Assembly: GCA_019186945.1 (NCBI GenBank)
Contig: JABAQJ010000006.1
Location: 124,001-188,000 of the forward strand
Origin: Gemmatimonadaceae bacterium
Lineage (GTDB): Bacteria; Gemmatimonadota; Gemmatimonadetes; Gemmatimonadales; Gemmatimonadaceae
DNA: 64,000 nucleotides
Direction: 5' to 3'
Part shown: piece by piece, positions 25,942 through 34,651 of the stretch
Layout: the number at the start of each line of letters is the position of its first letter
Numbering within the stretch: position 1 is the first letter of the stretch
Notes under the pieces: model-generated
Database searches by the model: none
Seen by the model: only the letters and a program-made list of their open reading frames with translations
What the model was told of the DNA's origin: nothing
Program-made: the position numbers and the translations under genes

Positions 25942-26733
25942 GTGAACTTTCTGCAGCGCCTGCAGGACAGCATGAGTGAGCTTGCGGAGATCGTCCCCGC
26001 ACTCATTGGGGCACTCGTCATCGTCTTTGCCGGCTACCTGCTGGCGAAACTGATCGAGAAAGGGACCGAGCGGCTGCTGCGCAGGCTGCAATTGAATCGG
26101 TTGCTGGAGCGCGGCGGAGTGCTGGAGGCGGTGGAGCGCGCGGGATCGCATTTCAACCCGACACGCGTGATCGGGAAGACGCTGTTCTGGTTCACGATGT
26201 TCGCGGTGATCATCGTCGCGGCCTCAGCTTTAGGCATGGAATCGCTTGCCAGCGTGTTCACGGAGCTGGTCGGCTATCTTCCCAGTCTGATGTCGGCGAT
26301 CGTCATCATGATCGTCGGGATCGTGCTTGGCCGGTTCACCGGTGGGCTGATCATGGTGTCGGCGGGAGCGGTACAGGGCGGTCCGACGCTCGCTCGAATC
26401 GGCCGGTGGGGGGTGGTAACGCTTGCGATCTTCATGGCGCTTCAGGAACTTGGCGTGGCGACTGATATCGTCACCACCGCGTTTGCGATCCTCTTTGGCG
26501 CCCTGGCATTGGGTATGGCGCTGGCCTTCGGGCTCGGGAATCGGGAACTGGCGGGCGAAGTGACCCGCGAGTGGTACGGCCGCTACCGAGCGGAGCGCGA
26601 GGCGATCGAGCGGGAGGTCGCCGAGCGCGAACAGGAGGAAGAGGCGGAACTCGCCGAGGAGGACGCCGCCAGGAACAGGCACGGGGCGCAGGGCAGCGCA
26701 CCGGAAGAGACACACCCGCAGCCCGTCAACTGA
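25942..26733 (+). CDS. Mechanosensitive-channel-like membrane protein (CmpX type)
   Basis: A 263-residue protein with four to five membrane helices at about 17-38, 75-95, 112-132, 145-165 and 170-190. ALVIVFAGYLLAKLIEKGTE and the repeated conserved-TM-helix pattern (AIVIMIVGIVLGRFTGGLI, then FAILFGALALGMALAFGLGN) match small MscS-like or CmpX proteins. A charged, coiled tail (about 205-263) full of Glu/Arg repeats faces the cytoplasm. It lacks the large MscS beta domain. It probably contributes to envelope-stress or ion-flux responses. The start is GTG 25942. Confidence 0.8.
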   Translation: MNFLQRLQDSMSELAEIVPALIGALVIVFAGYLLAKLIEKGTERLLRRLQLNRLLERGGVLEAVERAGSHFNPTRVIGKTLFWFTMFAVIIVAASALGMESLASVFTELVGYLPSLMSAIVIMIVGIVLGRFTGGLIMVSAGAVQGGPTLARIGRWGVVTLAIFMALQELGVATDIVTTAFAILFGALALGMALAFGLGNRELAGEVTREWYGRYRAEREAIEREVAEREQEEEAELAEEDAARNRHGAQGSAPEETHPQPVN

Positions 26734-26808
26734 TTCTTTCGGCGCGCAAACCACGCGATCGACGCGCGCCACCCCGATCCGGACACCAATCACACGGAAT
26801 CGCCGTCC

Positions 26809-28158
26809 ATGGCCACAACATCGCTTCCTCACGCTTCCCTCCCGCTGACCGCCGCCGATCTCGAGGCGCAGTGGATGCCGTTCACCGCGAACCGTGCCTT
26901 CAAGGCAACGCCGCGGCTCATGGCTTCTGCGAAGGGGATGTACTATACGGACGTCGATGGCAACGAGATCCTCGACGGCACGGCCGGTCTGTGGTGCGTG
27001 AACGCGGGGCATGCGCGTGAACCGATCGTGCAGGCGATCGCTGAAGCGGCTGGCACGCTGGATTACGCACCGGGATTCAACCTTGGCCATCCGCTGTCCT
27101 TCGTGTTCGCGAACCGACTGCGCGAGATTACGCCAGCTCCGCTCGATCACATCTTCTTCGCCAACTCGGGATCGGAAGCGGTGGACACCGCGCTCAAGAT
27201 CGCGATGGCCTACTGGCAGGCCAAGGGCCAGCCGAATCGCGTGCGGTTCGTGGGCCGGCAGCGGGGCTATCACGGCGTGGGTTTCGGCGGCATCTCTGTC
27301 GGCGGCATCGCCAAGAACCGGGAAGCGTATCTGTCGCAGTTGTTGCCGCACGTGTCGCACCTGCCGGCGACCCACGGGATCCCCGAGAACTTCTTTGCGC
27401 GTGGCCAGCCGACGCTGGGCGCGAGCCTGGCCGATGCGCTCGAGGATCTCGTCGCTCAGCACGGGGCGCACACCATCGCGGCCGTGATAGTCGAGCCCGT
27501 CGCCGGTTCGACCGGCGTGCTGGTTCCCCCGGTTGGGTACCTGGAGCGACTGCGCACCATTTGCGACCGGCACGGGATTCTGTTGATCTTCGACGAAGTC
27601 ATCACCGGGTTCGGTCGCCTGGGCACGCCGTTCGCCGCCGATCGGTTCGGCGTCGCGCCGGACCTGATGACCGTCGCGAAGGGCCTGACGAACGGATCGG
27701 TACCGATGGGCGCGGTGTTCGCGACGGAGGCGATCTATTCGGCGGTGCTGGATGCTGCGGAAGGCGGGATCGAGTTCTTCCACGGCTACACGTACTCGGG
27801 GCATCCGTTGGCGTGCGCCGCGGGACTGGCCACGCTGAAAATTTATCGGGACGAGGCGCTGTTCGATCGGGCGCGCGACCTCGCACCGTACTGGGAGGAT
27901 GCGCTGCATTCGATGAAAGGAATGCCGCACGTGGTCGACATCCGGAACATCGGGCTCGTTGGCGGAATCGAACTCGAATCGAGAGCAGGCAAGGTCGGGG
28001 CGCGGGCGCTGGAGGTGCACGTGGATTGTTTCAAGCGGGGGCTGCTGACGCGCTTCACCGGCGACACGATCGCCTTGTCGCCGCCGTTGATCATCGAGAA
28101 GTCGCACATCGACCGGATCGTCGAGACGCTGGGCGGCGCGCTGAAGCGACTGGATTGA
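26809..28158 (+). CDS. Class III omega-amino acid:pyruvate aminotransferase (BauA-like)
   Basis: A 449-residue class III PLP transaminase. The N-terminal WMPFTANRAFKATPRLMASA then KGMYYTDVDGNEILDGTAGL closely follows the beta-alanine:pyruvate aminotransferase pattern. FFANSGSEAVDTALKIA binds phosphate, IFDEVITGFGRLG binds the PLP pyridine, and MTVAKGLTNGSVPMG carries the Schiff-base lysine. It would convert beta-alanine (or another omega-amine) and pyruvate to malonate semialdehyde and alanine. The MmsA-type dehydrogenase at 41040 could take the semialdehyde on to acetyl-CoA. The cyclophilin gene follows after 13 bases. Confidence 0.85.
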   Translation: MATTSLPHASLPLTAADLEAQWMPFTANRAFKATPRLMASAKGMYYTDVDGNEILDGTAGLWCVNAGHAREPIVQAIAEAAGTLDYAPGFNLGHPLSFVFANRLREITPAPLDHIFFANSGSEAVDTALKIAMAYWQAKGQPNRVRFVGRQRGYHGVGFGGISVGGIAKNREAYLSQLLPHVSHLPATHGIPENFFARGQPTLGASLADALEDLVAQHGAHTIAAVIVEPVAGSTGVLVPPVGYLERLRTICDRHGILLIFDEVITGFGRLGTPFAADRFGVAPDLMTVAKGLTNGSVPMGAVFATEAIYSAVLDAAEGGIEFFHGYTYSGHPLACAAGLATLKIYRDEALFDRARDLAPYWEDALHSMKGMPHVVDIRNIGLVGGIELESRAGKVGARALEVHVDCFKRGLLTRFTGDTIALSPPLIIEKSHIDRIVETLGGALKRLD

Positions 28159-28171
28159 CGCCGCCGCCACG

Positions 28172-28852
28172 ATGACGCGTCGGCGCGGGCTCCGGACGAT
28201 TGCAGCTGCCGGAGCCCTGCTCGTCGGGGCCGCGGCGTGCCATCGCGTCGCGTCGCTCCGGGAGCCCGACAACAAGGCGTACCGCGTGCAGGCGCCGGAC
28301 TCGTTCGACATCAGCATGCGAACGACAAAGGGGACAATGGTGGTGCGGGTCCGCCGCGTCTGGTCGCCTCACGGCGCCGATCGCGTGTACGCGCTGGTGC
28401 GGAATCGGTATTTCGATTCCGTCGCGTTCCATCGGACGATCCGGAACTATGTCGCGCAGTTCGGCATTCACGGCGACACGACCGTGAACTCGGCCTGGCG
28501 CGGCAGGAACATACCCGACGACTCGGTGGTGGAAACGAACCGGCGTGGGACCATCGCGTTTGCCCGGGCCGGCCGAAACAGTCGTTCCGTTCAGCTCTAC
28601 TTCAATCTCGTCGACAACACGCCACGACTGGACACTCTCAACGGCTTCGGCTTTCCGCCGTTAGGCTCCGTGATTCGCGGGATCGAAGTCCTCGACAGCT
28701 TGAACTGGGAGTATTCCGGTACCCGTGGGGGCCAGACGTTTCCGGGCCCATCGCAGGATTCGATCTCGCGTCTCGGAAACGAATATCTGCGGCGCGTTTT
28801 CCCCCGGATCGACTACGTGATCACGGCGCGGGTGAGTCGGCGGTTTCGTTAG
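28172..28852 (+). CDS. Cyclophilin-type peptidyl-prolyl isomerase, lipoprotein
   Basis: A 226-residue exported protein with a lipobox at LLVGAAAC. The cyclophilin core contains SVAFHRTIRNYVAQFG (compare FHRxIxxFxxQGG; the catalytic Arg and Gln are kept) and a late VLDSL helix. The usual QGGD is FGIHGD here and the central loop is divergent, so activity may be reduced. It would act on prolyl bonds of envelope proteins, anchored to a membrane. It shares a strand with the transaminase 13 bases upstream, probably in one transcript. Confidence 0.8.
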   Translation: MTRRRGLRTIAAAGALLVGAAACHRVASLREPDNKAYRVQAPDSFDISMRTTKGTMVVRVRRVWSPHGADRVYALVRNRYFDSVAFHRTIRNYVAQFGIHGDTTVNSAWRGRNIPDDSVVETNRRGTIAFARAGRNSRSVQLYFNLVDNTPRLDTLNGFGFPPLGSVIRGIEVLDSLNWEYSGTRGGQTFPGPSQDSISRLGNEYLRRVFPRIDYVITARVSRRFR

Positions 28853-29029
28853 GTGGCACCGAAAGAGGCGTCACGCACGGGGACACGGCGAGTGCACGGT
28901 CGGCGCGTCGGCGTGTGGCTCCCTCGACCGACGGTCGAGCGGGTTGTTCTACTGCCATGACGATCGGCGATTCGGACGGGCCAGTCGATATCGCTACCGA
29001 ATAAACACCGGCAATAGTAGCATTCCCGG

Positions 29030-30124
29030 GTGCCCGAATACGTCCGCATACTGTTCCTCGCAGATACGCATCTCGGCTTCGATCTGCCGATGCGTCCGCG
29101 GATCGATCGAAGGAGACGCGGCCGCGATTTCCTGGCGAATTACGCGACCGCACTGGCACCGGCGCTGGCAGGCGAAGTCGATGTCGTGGTTCATGGCGGC
29201 GATGTCTTCGACAGGTCTCACGTCGCACCGGTCATTGCATATCGGGCGCTCGAGCCATTGAGGGCGGTGGCAGACCGTGGCGTGCCGGTGTTCATCGTTC
29301 CCGGGAACCATGAGCGGTCGCGCCTGCCGCATCCTCATTTCGCTGCGCATCCCGGAGTGCACCTGTTCGACAGACCCCGCACGTTCACGGTGGAAGTGGG
29401 CGGACTGACGCTGGCTATTAGCGGGTTTCCCTACGAACGCCGAGGTGTGCGCCAGCGTTTCGTGGCGCTGCTTCAGGAGACTGAATGGCCGTCGAGGCCC
29501 GCCGACTTGCGTCTGCTCTGCATGCATCAATGCGTGGAAGGCGCCGCGGTAGGGCCCTCCAACTACACGTTCACGACGGCAGAGGACGTCGTCCGCGCGA
29601 GCGACCTGCCTGCCGGATTCGCCGCGGTGTTGTCCGGCCATATCCATCGACATCAGGTGTTGACTCGCGATCTCAGGGGCGCGCCACTGGCGGCGCCAGT
29701 GCTTTATCCTGGATCCATCGAGCGCACGGCATTGGCCGAACTCGGCGAGCCGAAGGGCTTCCTGTTACTGCGCCTGGAGTCCCGGGCAGACGGAAGCCGG
29801 TGCTCCGTGGACTGGGAGTTTCGGGCACTGCCGGCAAGGCCGATGATTCGGGAGAGGGTTGTTGCTGGCGGGGGAGATCCTCGGCTGCTCGATGAGGCAA
29901 TCCGCGGCATCGTGGCCGCGGCGCCGCCCGACGCAGTGTTGTCCATCGGTGTTAGCGGGACGATTGGTGCCGCGGAGTGGCGCGTGATGTCGGCGAGTCA
30001 CATCCGCGGCTATGCTCCGCCGACACTGAACGTCGAAATCCGCATTCTGGACCGTGCAATGGTACGGCGACACCGAGCGCGGGAGAGCGCATCGCCGCCG
30101 GACGCACAGCTGAGCATGTGGTGA
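29030..30124 (+). CDS. SbcD/Mre11-like metallophosphoesterase
   Basis: A 364-residue calcineurin-like phosphoesterase with the five blocks of SbcD/Mre11: LFLADTHLGFD, HGGDVFDRS, VPGNHERS, CMHQC, and SGHIHRHQ. A capping region follows (from about residue 260). SbcD works with the ATPase SbcC to open hairpin and protein-blocked DNA ends. No SbcC/Rad50 gene adjoins it, and the C-terminus is shorter and differs from classical SbcD, so it may act alone or with a distant partner. The start is GTG 29030. The preceding 177 bases hold no visible gene. Confidence 0.85.
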   Translation: MPEYVRILFLADTHLGFDLPMRPRIDRRRRGRDFLANYATALAPALAGEVDVVVHGGDVFDRSHVAPVIAYRALEPLRAVADRGVPVFIVPGNHERSRLPHPHFAAHPGVHLFDRPRTFTVEVGGLTLAISGFPYERRGVRQRFVALLQETEWPSRPADLRLLCMHQCVEGAAVGPSNYTFTTAEDVVRASDLPAGFAAVLSGHIHRHQVLTRDLRGAPLAAPVLYPGSIERTALAELGEPKGFLLLRLESRADGSRCSVDWEFRALPARPMIRERVVAGGGDPRLLDEAIRGIVAAAPPDAVLSIGVSGTIGAAEWRVMSASHIRGYAPPTLNVEIRILDRAMVRRHRARESASPPDAQLSMW

Positions 30125-30205
30125 CGGCTCGCTTTGCCTCCGAGCGTTCACGCACCTTGCGATCTTGCGCTGCGAATCCGCATCTTGATCGCCTCATTCA
30201 CCCAC

Positions 30206-31423
30206 ATGACGATGCGTTCAGTTGCTGGCCACATTGCCGCTTCCCTTCTGCTGCCCGCGCTGCTCCTGGCGCAAAAGCCGCGCGAAAACGACCTCAAGCT
30301 CCCGATTGGCGGGACGCCCGGACCGCTAGATGCCATCACGGACGTCGCCGGTGTGGAGGTCGGTCACACGACGCTGATCTCCGGGAGCGGTAAGCTGGTG
30401 GTGGGGAAGGGCCCGGTGCGCACTGGCGTCACCGTCATTCATCCGCGCGGTAAGTCGAACTTCGATCCCGTTTTCGGCGCCTGGTTCACACTGAATGGCA
30501 ACGGCGAAATGACGGGTACGACGTGGGTGCAGGAAGGCGGGTTCCTCGAAGGGCCAATCGCGATCACCAATACGCACAGCGTGGGAGTGGTGCGCGACGC
30601 GATCATCCAGTGGGAAGTCTCGCGCAAGAACTCGCTGCAGCCGTGGTGGCTCCCGGTCGTCGCCGAGACGTACGATGGCGGCCTCAACGACATCAACGGT
30701 TTCCACGTGAAGCCGGAGCATGTCTTTGCGGCACTCGATGGTGCAACTGGCGGGTTGCCGAAGGAAGGTGCCGTCGGCGGTGGGACGGGGATGTCGTGTC
30801 ATGGCTTCAAGGGCGGTATCGGGACAGCGTCCCGCAAGCTGCCTGAAGCGCAAGGCGGCTACACGGTTGGCGTTCTTGTTCAGTGCAACTACGGCTCCCG
30901 GCGGGACTTGCGGATCGCGGGTGTCCCGGTGGGCGAAGAGATCACCGACCTGCAGGGCTGCATAGCGAACAGCGATCCGCTTCCGCCCGGGCGTCGTCGA
31001 TGCGATGCGCCGGGTGACGACAATGGCGCCGACGAGGCACCGGAGCTGGGTTCGATCATCATCGTGGTGGCGACCGATGCCCCGCTCCTTCCCCACCAGC
31101 TCAAGCGGGTCGTCACCCGCGTCTCGTTAGGCCTTGGCCGGCAGGGCGGTTTCGGCGGAAACGGTTCCGGAGACATCTTCGTCGCCTTCTCGACGGCCAA
31201 CCCGCGCATATGGTCCGGCGATTCCCCGGTGAAGGCCGTGCAGATGCTCGGTAACGACCGAATTTCGCCGCTCTTCCAGGCAACGGCGCAGGCCACGGAG
31301 GCTGCGATCACGAACGCGCTGCTGGGCGCCGAGACGACCACGGGAGCCAACGATCTCCGCCTCTACGCGATGCCGGTCGACCGGATGATGGCGGCGATGA
31401 AGAAGTACGGGCGTATTCCCTGA
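30206..31423 (+). CDS. P1 family peptidase (DmpA / BapA-type aminopeptidase)
   Basis: A 405-residue exported member of the DmpA family, whose precursors self-cleave to expose an N-terminal serine. The signal peptide ends near LLLAQ. DAITDVAGVEVGHTTLISG and RTGVTVIHP are family blocks. VGVLVQCNYGS places the nucleophile at Ser231 just after Gly230, where the chain should split into alpha and beta parts. Relatives remove D-amino acids or beta-alanine from peptides. I used ATG 30206 because it leaves a proper signal peptide. Confidence 0.9.
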   Translation: MTMRSVAGHIAASLLLPALLLAQKPRENDLKLPIGGTPGPLDAITDVAGVEVGHTTLISGSGKLVVGKGPVRTGVTVIHPRGKSNFDPVFGAWFTLNGNGEMTGTTWVQEGGFLEGPIAITNTHSVGVVRDAIIQWEVSRKNSLQPWWLPVVAETYDGGLNDINGFHVKPEHVFAALDGATGGLPKEGAVGGGTGMSCHGFKGGIGTASRKLPEAQGGYTVGVLVQCNYGSRRDLRIAGVPVGEEITDLQGCIANSDPLPPGRRRCDAPGDDNGADEAPELGSIIIVVATDAPLLPHQLKRVVTRVSLGLGRQGGFGGNGSGDIFVAFSTANPRIWSGDSPVKAVQMLGNDRISPLFQATAQATEAAITNALLGAETTTGANDLRLYAMPVDRMMAAMKKYGRIP

Positions 31424-31692
31424 CGTCTCCGGACGCCGCGCAAGAGGGCGCGACGCCGGGCCGTCAGAACGGGCACCTAACGATCAGCTCTGGGATCGCC
31501 AGCACCTGGCTGTCCGGACTCGCCGGGGTGGGTCGCTGACTGCCGCGATCGTGTCCCGAAGCCGCCGCCAGCAGTCGCGACGTTGCCGGGCGCGGCGTGA
31601 GTCGTCGCTGGAGCTAGAACTCCTCCGACGATCTTGCAGCCGGTAGACTTTCGCCGCGCCGTCGCGTACACCTGTTCCGGAGACTCCGTTAA

Positions 31693-32817
31693 ATGGCATG
31701 GCTTTGGTGGATCCTCGCGGCGATTGGCGTGGTGTTCGCCCTGTTAGTGATCCAGGGGATCTATCTGTCGATGATCCTGAAGTGGGAGGACGAACAGACC
31801 GTGGGTCTCAACTATTACGGTCTCCCGCCGTCCGGTCGCGATGCGTTCAAGCGCGCGCTGCGGCGGCACGCGAAGATGCTGCGCCCGATTCTCTGGGTGA
31901 ACAGCCATGGGGCGAAGCTCGACTTTCGCAAGGCGCGCATCCAGTACCGGGGAGTATCTGCGCCGACCGGCAGCTGCAGCGTCGAGAGCTTCGAAAAAGC
32001 GGCGACCTACCAGCCACGGCCGGAGGACGTTTTCGTCGCCACGCAAATGAAGTGCGGCACTACGTGGATGCAGCACATCGTCTTTCAGATCCTCTACCGA
32101 GGCAACGGTGATCTGGTGGAGTCAGGACGCGAAATGTATGCGGTGGCGCCGTGGATCGAGGGACGCAAGAGCGTGCCCATGGAGCAATCGCCTCTTCTCG
32201 GTGTGGAGCGCCCGAGCCGTATCATCAAGACGCATCTGCCGGCCACGCTCTGTCCCTACGACCGCTCGGCGCGGTACATCTACGCGGCGCGACACCCGAT
32301 ATCCTGTTTCGCCAGCTGCATCGATTTCGTGGTGACGAACGTGGGCGCGATGGCGCCGCCGTTGCCGCGGTTCGAGGAGTGGTATACATCCAGCGATCTC
32401 ATGTGGTGGGGAACATGGACGGATCACGTGAAGGGTTGGTGGGACCGTTCGCAGACGTCGGACAACGTGCTCTTCGTGTTCTTCGAGGACATGAAGAAGG
32501 ATCTGCCGGGCATCGTGAAGCGCGTGGCGGCATTCCTCGGTGTACCGCCGCTCAGCGACGCGGAACTGGCGAACGTGGTGCATAAGTGCGGCTTTGCTTA
32601 CATGCAGGAGCATCAGGACAACTTCGAGATGCATCCGCCGCACATTCTTCAGTCGGACGCCGAGTTGTTCGTGAGCGGTAGTGCCGAGCGTCACAAGGAC
32701 GTGCCGGATGAGGTTCGGAAGCGTATCGCGGAGTGGGTCGTGAAGGAGATGGTGGACAGCGGGTTCCCGCTTGGGGCGATGTATCCGGACGTTGCGTCGA
32801 TGGGCACGAGCCGCTGA
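31693..32817 (+). CDS. Membrane-anchored cytosolic-type sulfotransferase
   Basis: A 374-residue protein with an N-terminal membrane helix (about 3-26, WWILAAIGVVFALLVIQGI). A sulfotransferase domain follows. ATQMKCGTTWMQ is the PAPS 5'-phosphosulfate loop (Lys120), KTHLP carries the catalytic His181, and YAARHPISCFAS is the 3'-phosphate motif (Arg200, Ser204). It transfers sulfate from PAPS to a hydroxyl acceptor. The domain resembles animal-type steroid/phenol sulfotransferases, which are soluble, so the anchor is unusual. No PAPS synthesis genes are near. The 269 bases upstream (31424-31692) show no convincing gene. Confidence 0.85.
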   Translation: MAWLWWILAAIGVVFALLVIQGIYLSMILKWEDEQTVGLNYYGLPPSGRDAFKRALRRHAKMLRPILWVNSHGAKLDFRKARIQYRGVSAPTGSCSVESFEKAATYQPRPEDVFVATQMKCGTTWMQHIVFQILYRGNGDLVESGREMYAVAPWIEGRKSVPMEQSPLLGVERPSRIIKTHLPATLCPYDRSARYIYAARHPISCFASCIDFVVTNVGAMAPPLPRFEEWYTSSDLMWWGTWTDHVKGWWDRSQTSDNVLFVFFEDMKKDLPGIVKRVAAFLGVPPLSDAELANVVHKCGFAYMQEHQDNFEMHPPHILQSDAELFVSGSAERHKDVPDEVRKRIAEWVVKEMVDSGFPLGAMYPDVASMGTSR

Positions 32818-32875
32818 CTCCCGGGTGCGATGCATCCGGCATTGTGCGTATCCCATTCACCCGAACGAGGCTGGC

Positions 32876-34651
32876 ATGTATCCCCGAGTCCTGATGCTGA
32901 TCGCGAGCGTGGCATCGTTCACGGTGCCGCGGCCGTTGCCGTCTCCCCTTCACGCTGCGGGCAGCGAATCGCGTGCGATAGTTCAGGACGATGACGCCGC
33001 CTGGGTGAACGCAACGCTCTCCAGCCTCACACTGGAACGGAAGGTAGCTCAGCTCATCTGTCCGGATATTACCGCCGGCTACATCGCTGACGACGATCCG
33101 CGTCTGCAGCAGTGGATCCGGCTGGCGCGCGACTACGGTGTGGGGATGTTCGTGCTGTATGGAGGAACGCCGCGCGACGTGGCGCACCTGCTCAACCGGC
33201 TGCAACTGGAGTCGACGGTGCCGCTGCTGATCTCCGCCGATTTCGAGGGCGGACCGGGGCAGCAGGTGTCGGGCGCCAGCGAGTTTCCGGCGAACATGGC
33301 GTTCGCGGCGGCTGGCTCAGAGGATCTGATGTACCGTGCGGCCACCGCCGGTGCGGTCGAAGGACGGGCGATGGGTATTCACCTCACCTACACACCCGTC
33401 TCCGACATCACGTGGCGGCCGGAGAATCCCGCCGAGAATGTGCGCACGTTCGGCGGGGATCTGGATCTGATGGGCAGGATGGTCCGGGCTTACGTGCGTG
33501 GCTACCATGACAGCGGCATGCTGACGACGGCCAAGCACTTCCCCGGTCGCGGAGACGTCGAGGCCATGCCGGACAACCCGGCGTGGCAGTGGAATCCGAA
33601 GTCGGCGACCGCGATGCAGGCCCAGGAGTTTCGCGCATTCCGAAACTCGATCGAGGCCGGCGTCGACTTCGTGATGACCGAGCACATCGCCGTGCCGTCG
33701 GTGACCGGCGGGTCGAATCTGCCGGCAAGCGTGGAGCGAAAACTCGCCCACGACTGGTTGCGGGACTCGTTAGGATTCAGTGGAATCCTGACCAGCGACG
33801 ACCTGTGGTACGATCACGTGGTTGCCCGCTTCGGTTCCGAAGAGGTCGCGATCAAGGCGTACGAAGCCGGTCACGACATCATCCTCAAGCCGAAGGATCC
33901 GATCAGGACGATCGCGGCGATGACGGCGGCTGTGAAGTCCGGACGAATCAGCGAACGCGACATCGACGCATCGGTGCGCAAGCTGCTCACGCTCAAGGCG
34001 CGGCTGAAGTTGAACAAGGTGCGCCTTGTCGACGAGGCCAGCGTGAGCGCCAGGGTCGGGACGCCGCCCCATCAGGCGCTCGTGCAGGAGATCGCCGACC
34101 GGTCGCTGACGCTGCTCAGGAACGACGGTGTGCTTCCGGTACCGTCGGTCCGGCTCGCGAAACTGGTCAACATCAGCGTACAGAAGCTGGACGTCGACCC
34201 GTCGCCGCAAGCGCTCTCGGTGAAGCTGGCGGCCGCCTTCCCGGGAACGCGCAGTTTCGCGCTCCGGCCTGACCTCGATCCGGCATACTACGACCGGGTG
34301 CTGGAAGCGGCGCGAGCCGCCGACCTTGTCGTGGTCTCCCTGTTCGTGCAGCGAGACCGCCTGGGCGACGCCACACCGCTCCGCCCGAATGACCTCGCGA
34401 TCCTGGAGAAGGTGATCGCCGCGAAGCCGAACGCGGTGATAGCGATGTCGTATGGCAATCCCCAGCTGATACGCAAACTGCCTGGAGTCCCGGCATTTCT
34501 CGTCGGCTATGGCGAGCGAGGGTGGTTCGGCAACCAGGGCGTCTATTTCGAGACTTTCGTGAAGGTGCTCAAGGGCGAACTCAAGCCGTCCGGGAAACTA
34601 CCCGTACGTGTGAGCGACACTTACCCGATTGGGAGCGGACTGACGTTCTAG
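32876..34651 (+). CDS. Glycoside hydrolase family 3 (beta-N-acetylhexosaminidase/beta-glucosidase)
   Basis: A 591-residue exported GH3 enzyme. The signal sequence is at residues ~1-28. SLTLERKVAQLICPDI is the GH3 start, TAKHFPGRGDVEAMPDNP is the substrate-binding KHFPGxGD loop, and GILTSDDLWYDHV contains the expected aspartate nucleophile. A C-terminal alpha/beta sandwich follows (about 410-591, SLTLLRNDGVLPVP). The two-domain form and the KHFPG motif are closest to secreted NagZ-like hexosaminidases. I chose ATG 32876; the longer frame has no plausible signal. It converges with the next gene, overlapping by four bases. Confidence 0.88.
   Translation: MYPRVLMLIASVASFTVPRPLPSPLHAAGSESRAIVQDDDAAWVNATLSSLTLERKVAQLICPDITAGYIADDDPRLQQWIRLARDYGVGMFVLYGGTPRDVAHLLNRLQLESTVPLLISADFEGGPGQQVSGASEFPANMAFAAAGSEDLMYRAATAGAVEGRAMGIHLTYTPVSDITWRPENPAENVRTFGGDLDLMGRMVRAYVRGYHDSGMLTTAKHFPGRGDVEAMPDNPAWQWNPKSATAMQAQEFRAFRNSIEAGVDFVMTEHIAVPSVTGGSNLPASVERKLAHDWLRDSLGFSGILTSDDLWYDHVVARFGSEEVAIKAYEAGHDIILKPKDPIRTIAAMTAAVKSGRISERDIDASVRKLLTLKARLKLNKVRLVDEASVSARVGTPPHQALVQEIADRSLTLLRNDGVLPVPSVRLAKLVNISVQKLDVDPSPQALSVKLAAAFPGTRSFALRPDLDPAYYDRVLEAARAADLVVVSLFVQRDRLGDATPLRPNDLAILEKVIAAKPNAVIAMSYGNPQLIRKLPGVPAFLVGYGERGWFGNQGVYFETFVKVLKGELKPSGKLPVRVSDTYPIGSGLTF

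Noticed and set aside
26230-28317. 695-codon open frame on the minus strand
   Set aside because: It lies antisense to the class III transaminase and its neighbours, which have clear motifs. Long antisense frames are expected in G+C-rich coding DNA.
31424-31692. Minus-strand frames of 64-71 codons
   Set aside because: They lack a ribosome site and motifs, have an Arg/Ser-rich composition, and overlap one another in different frames.
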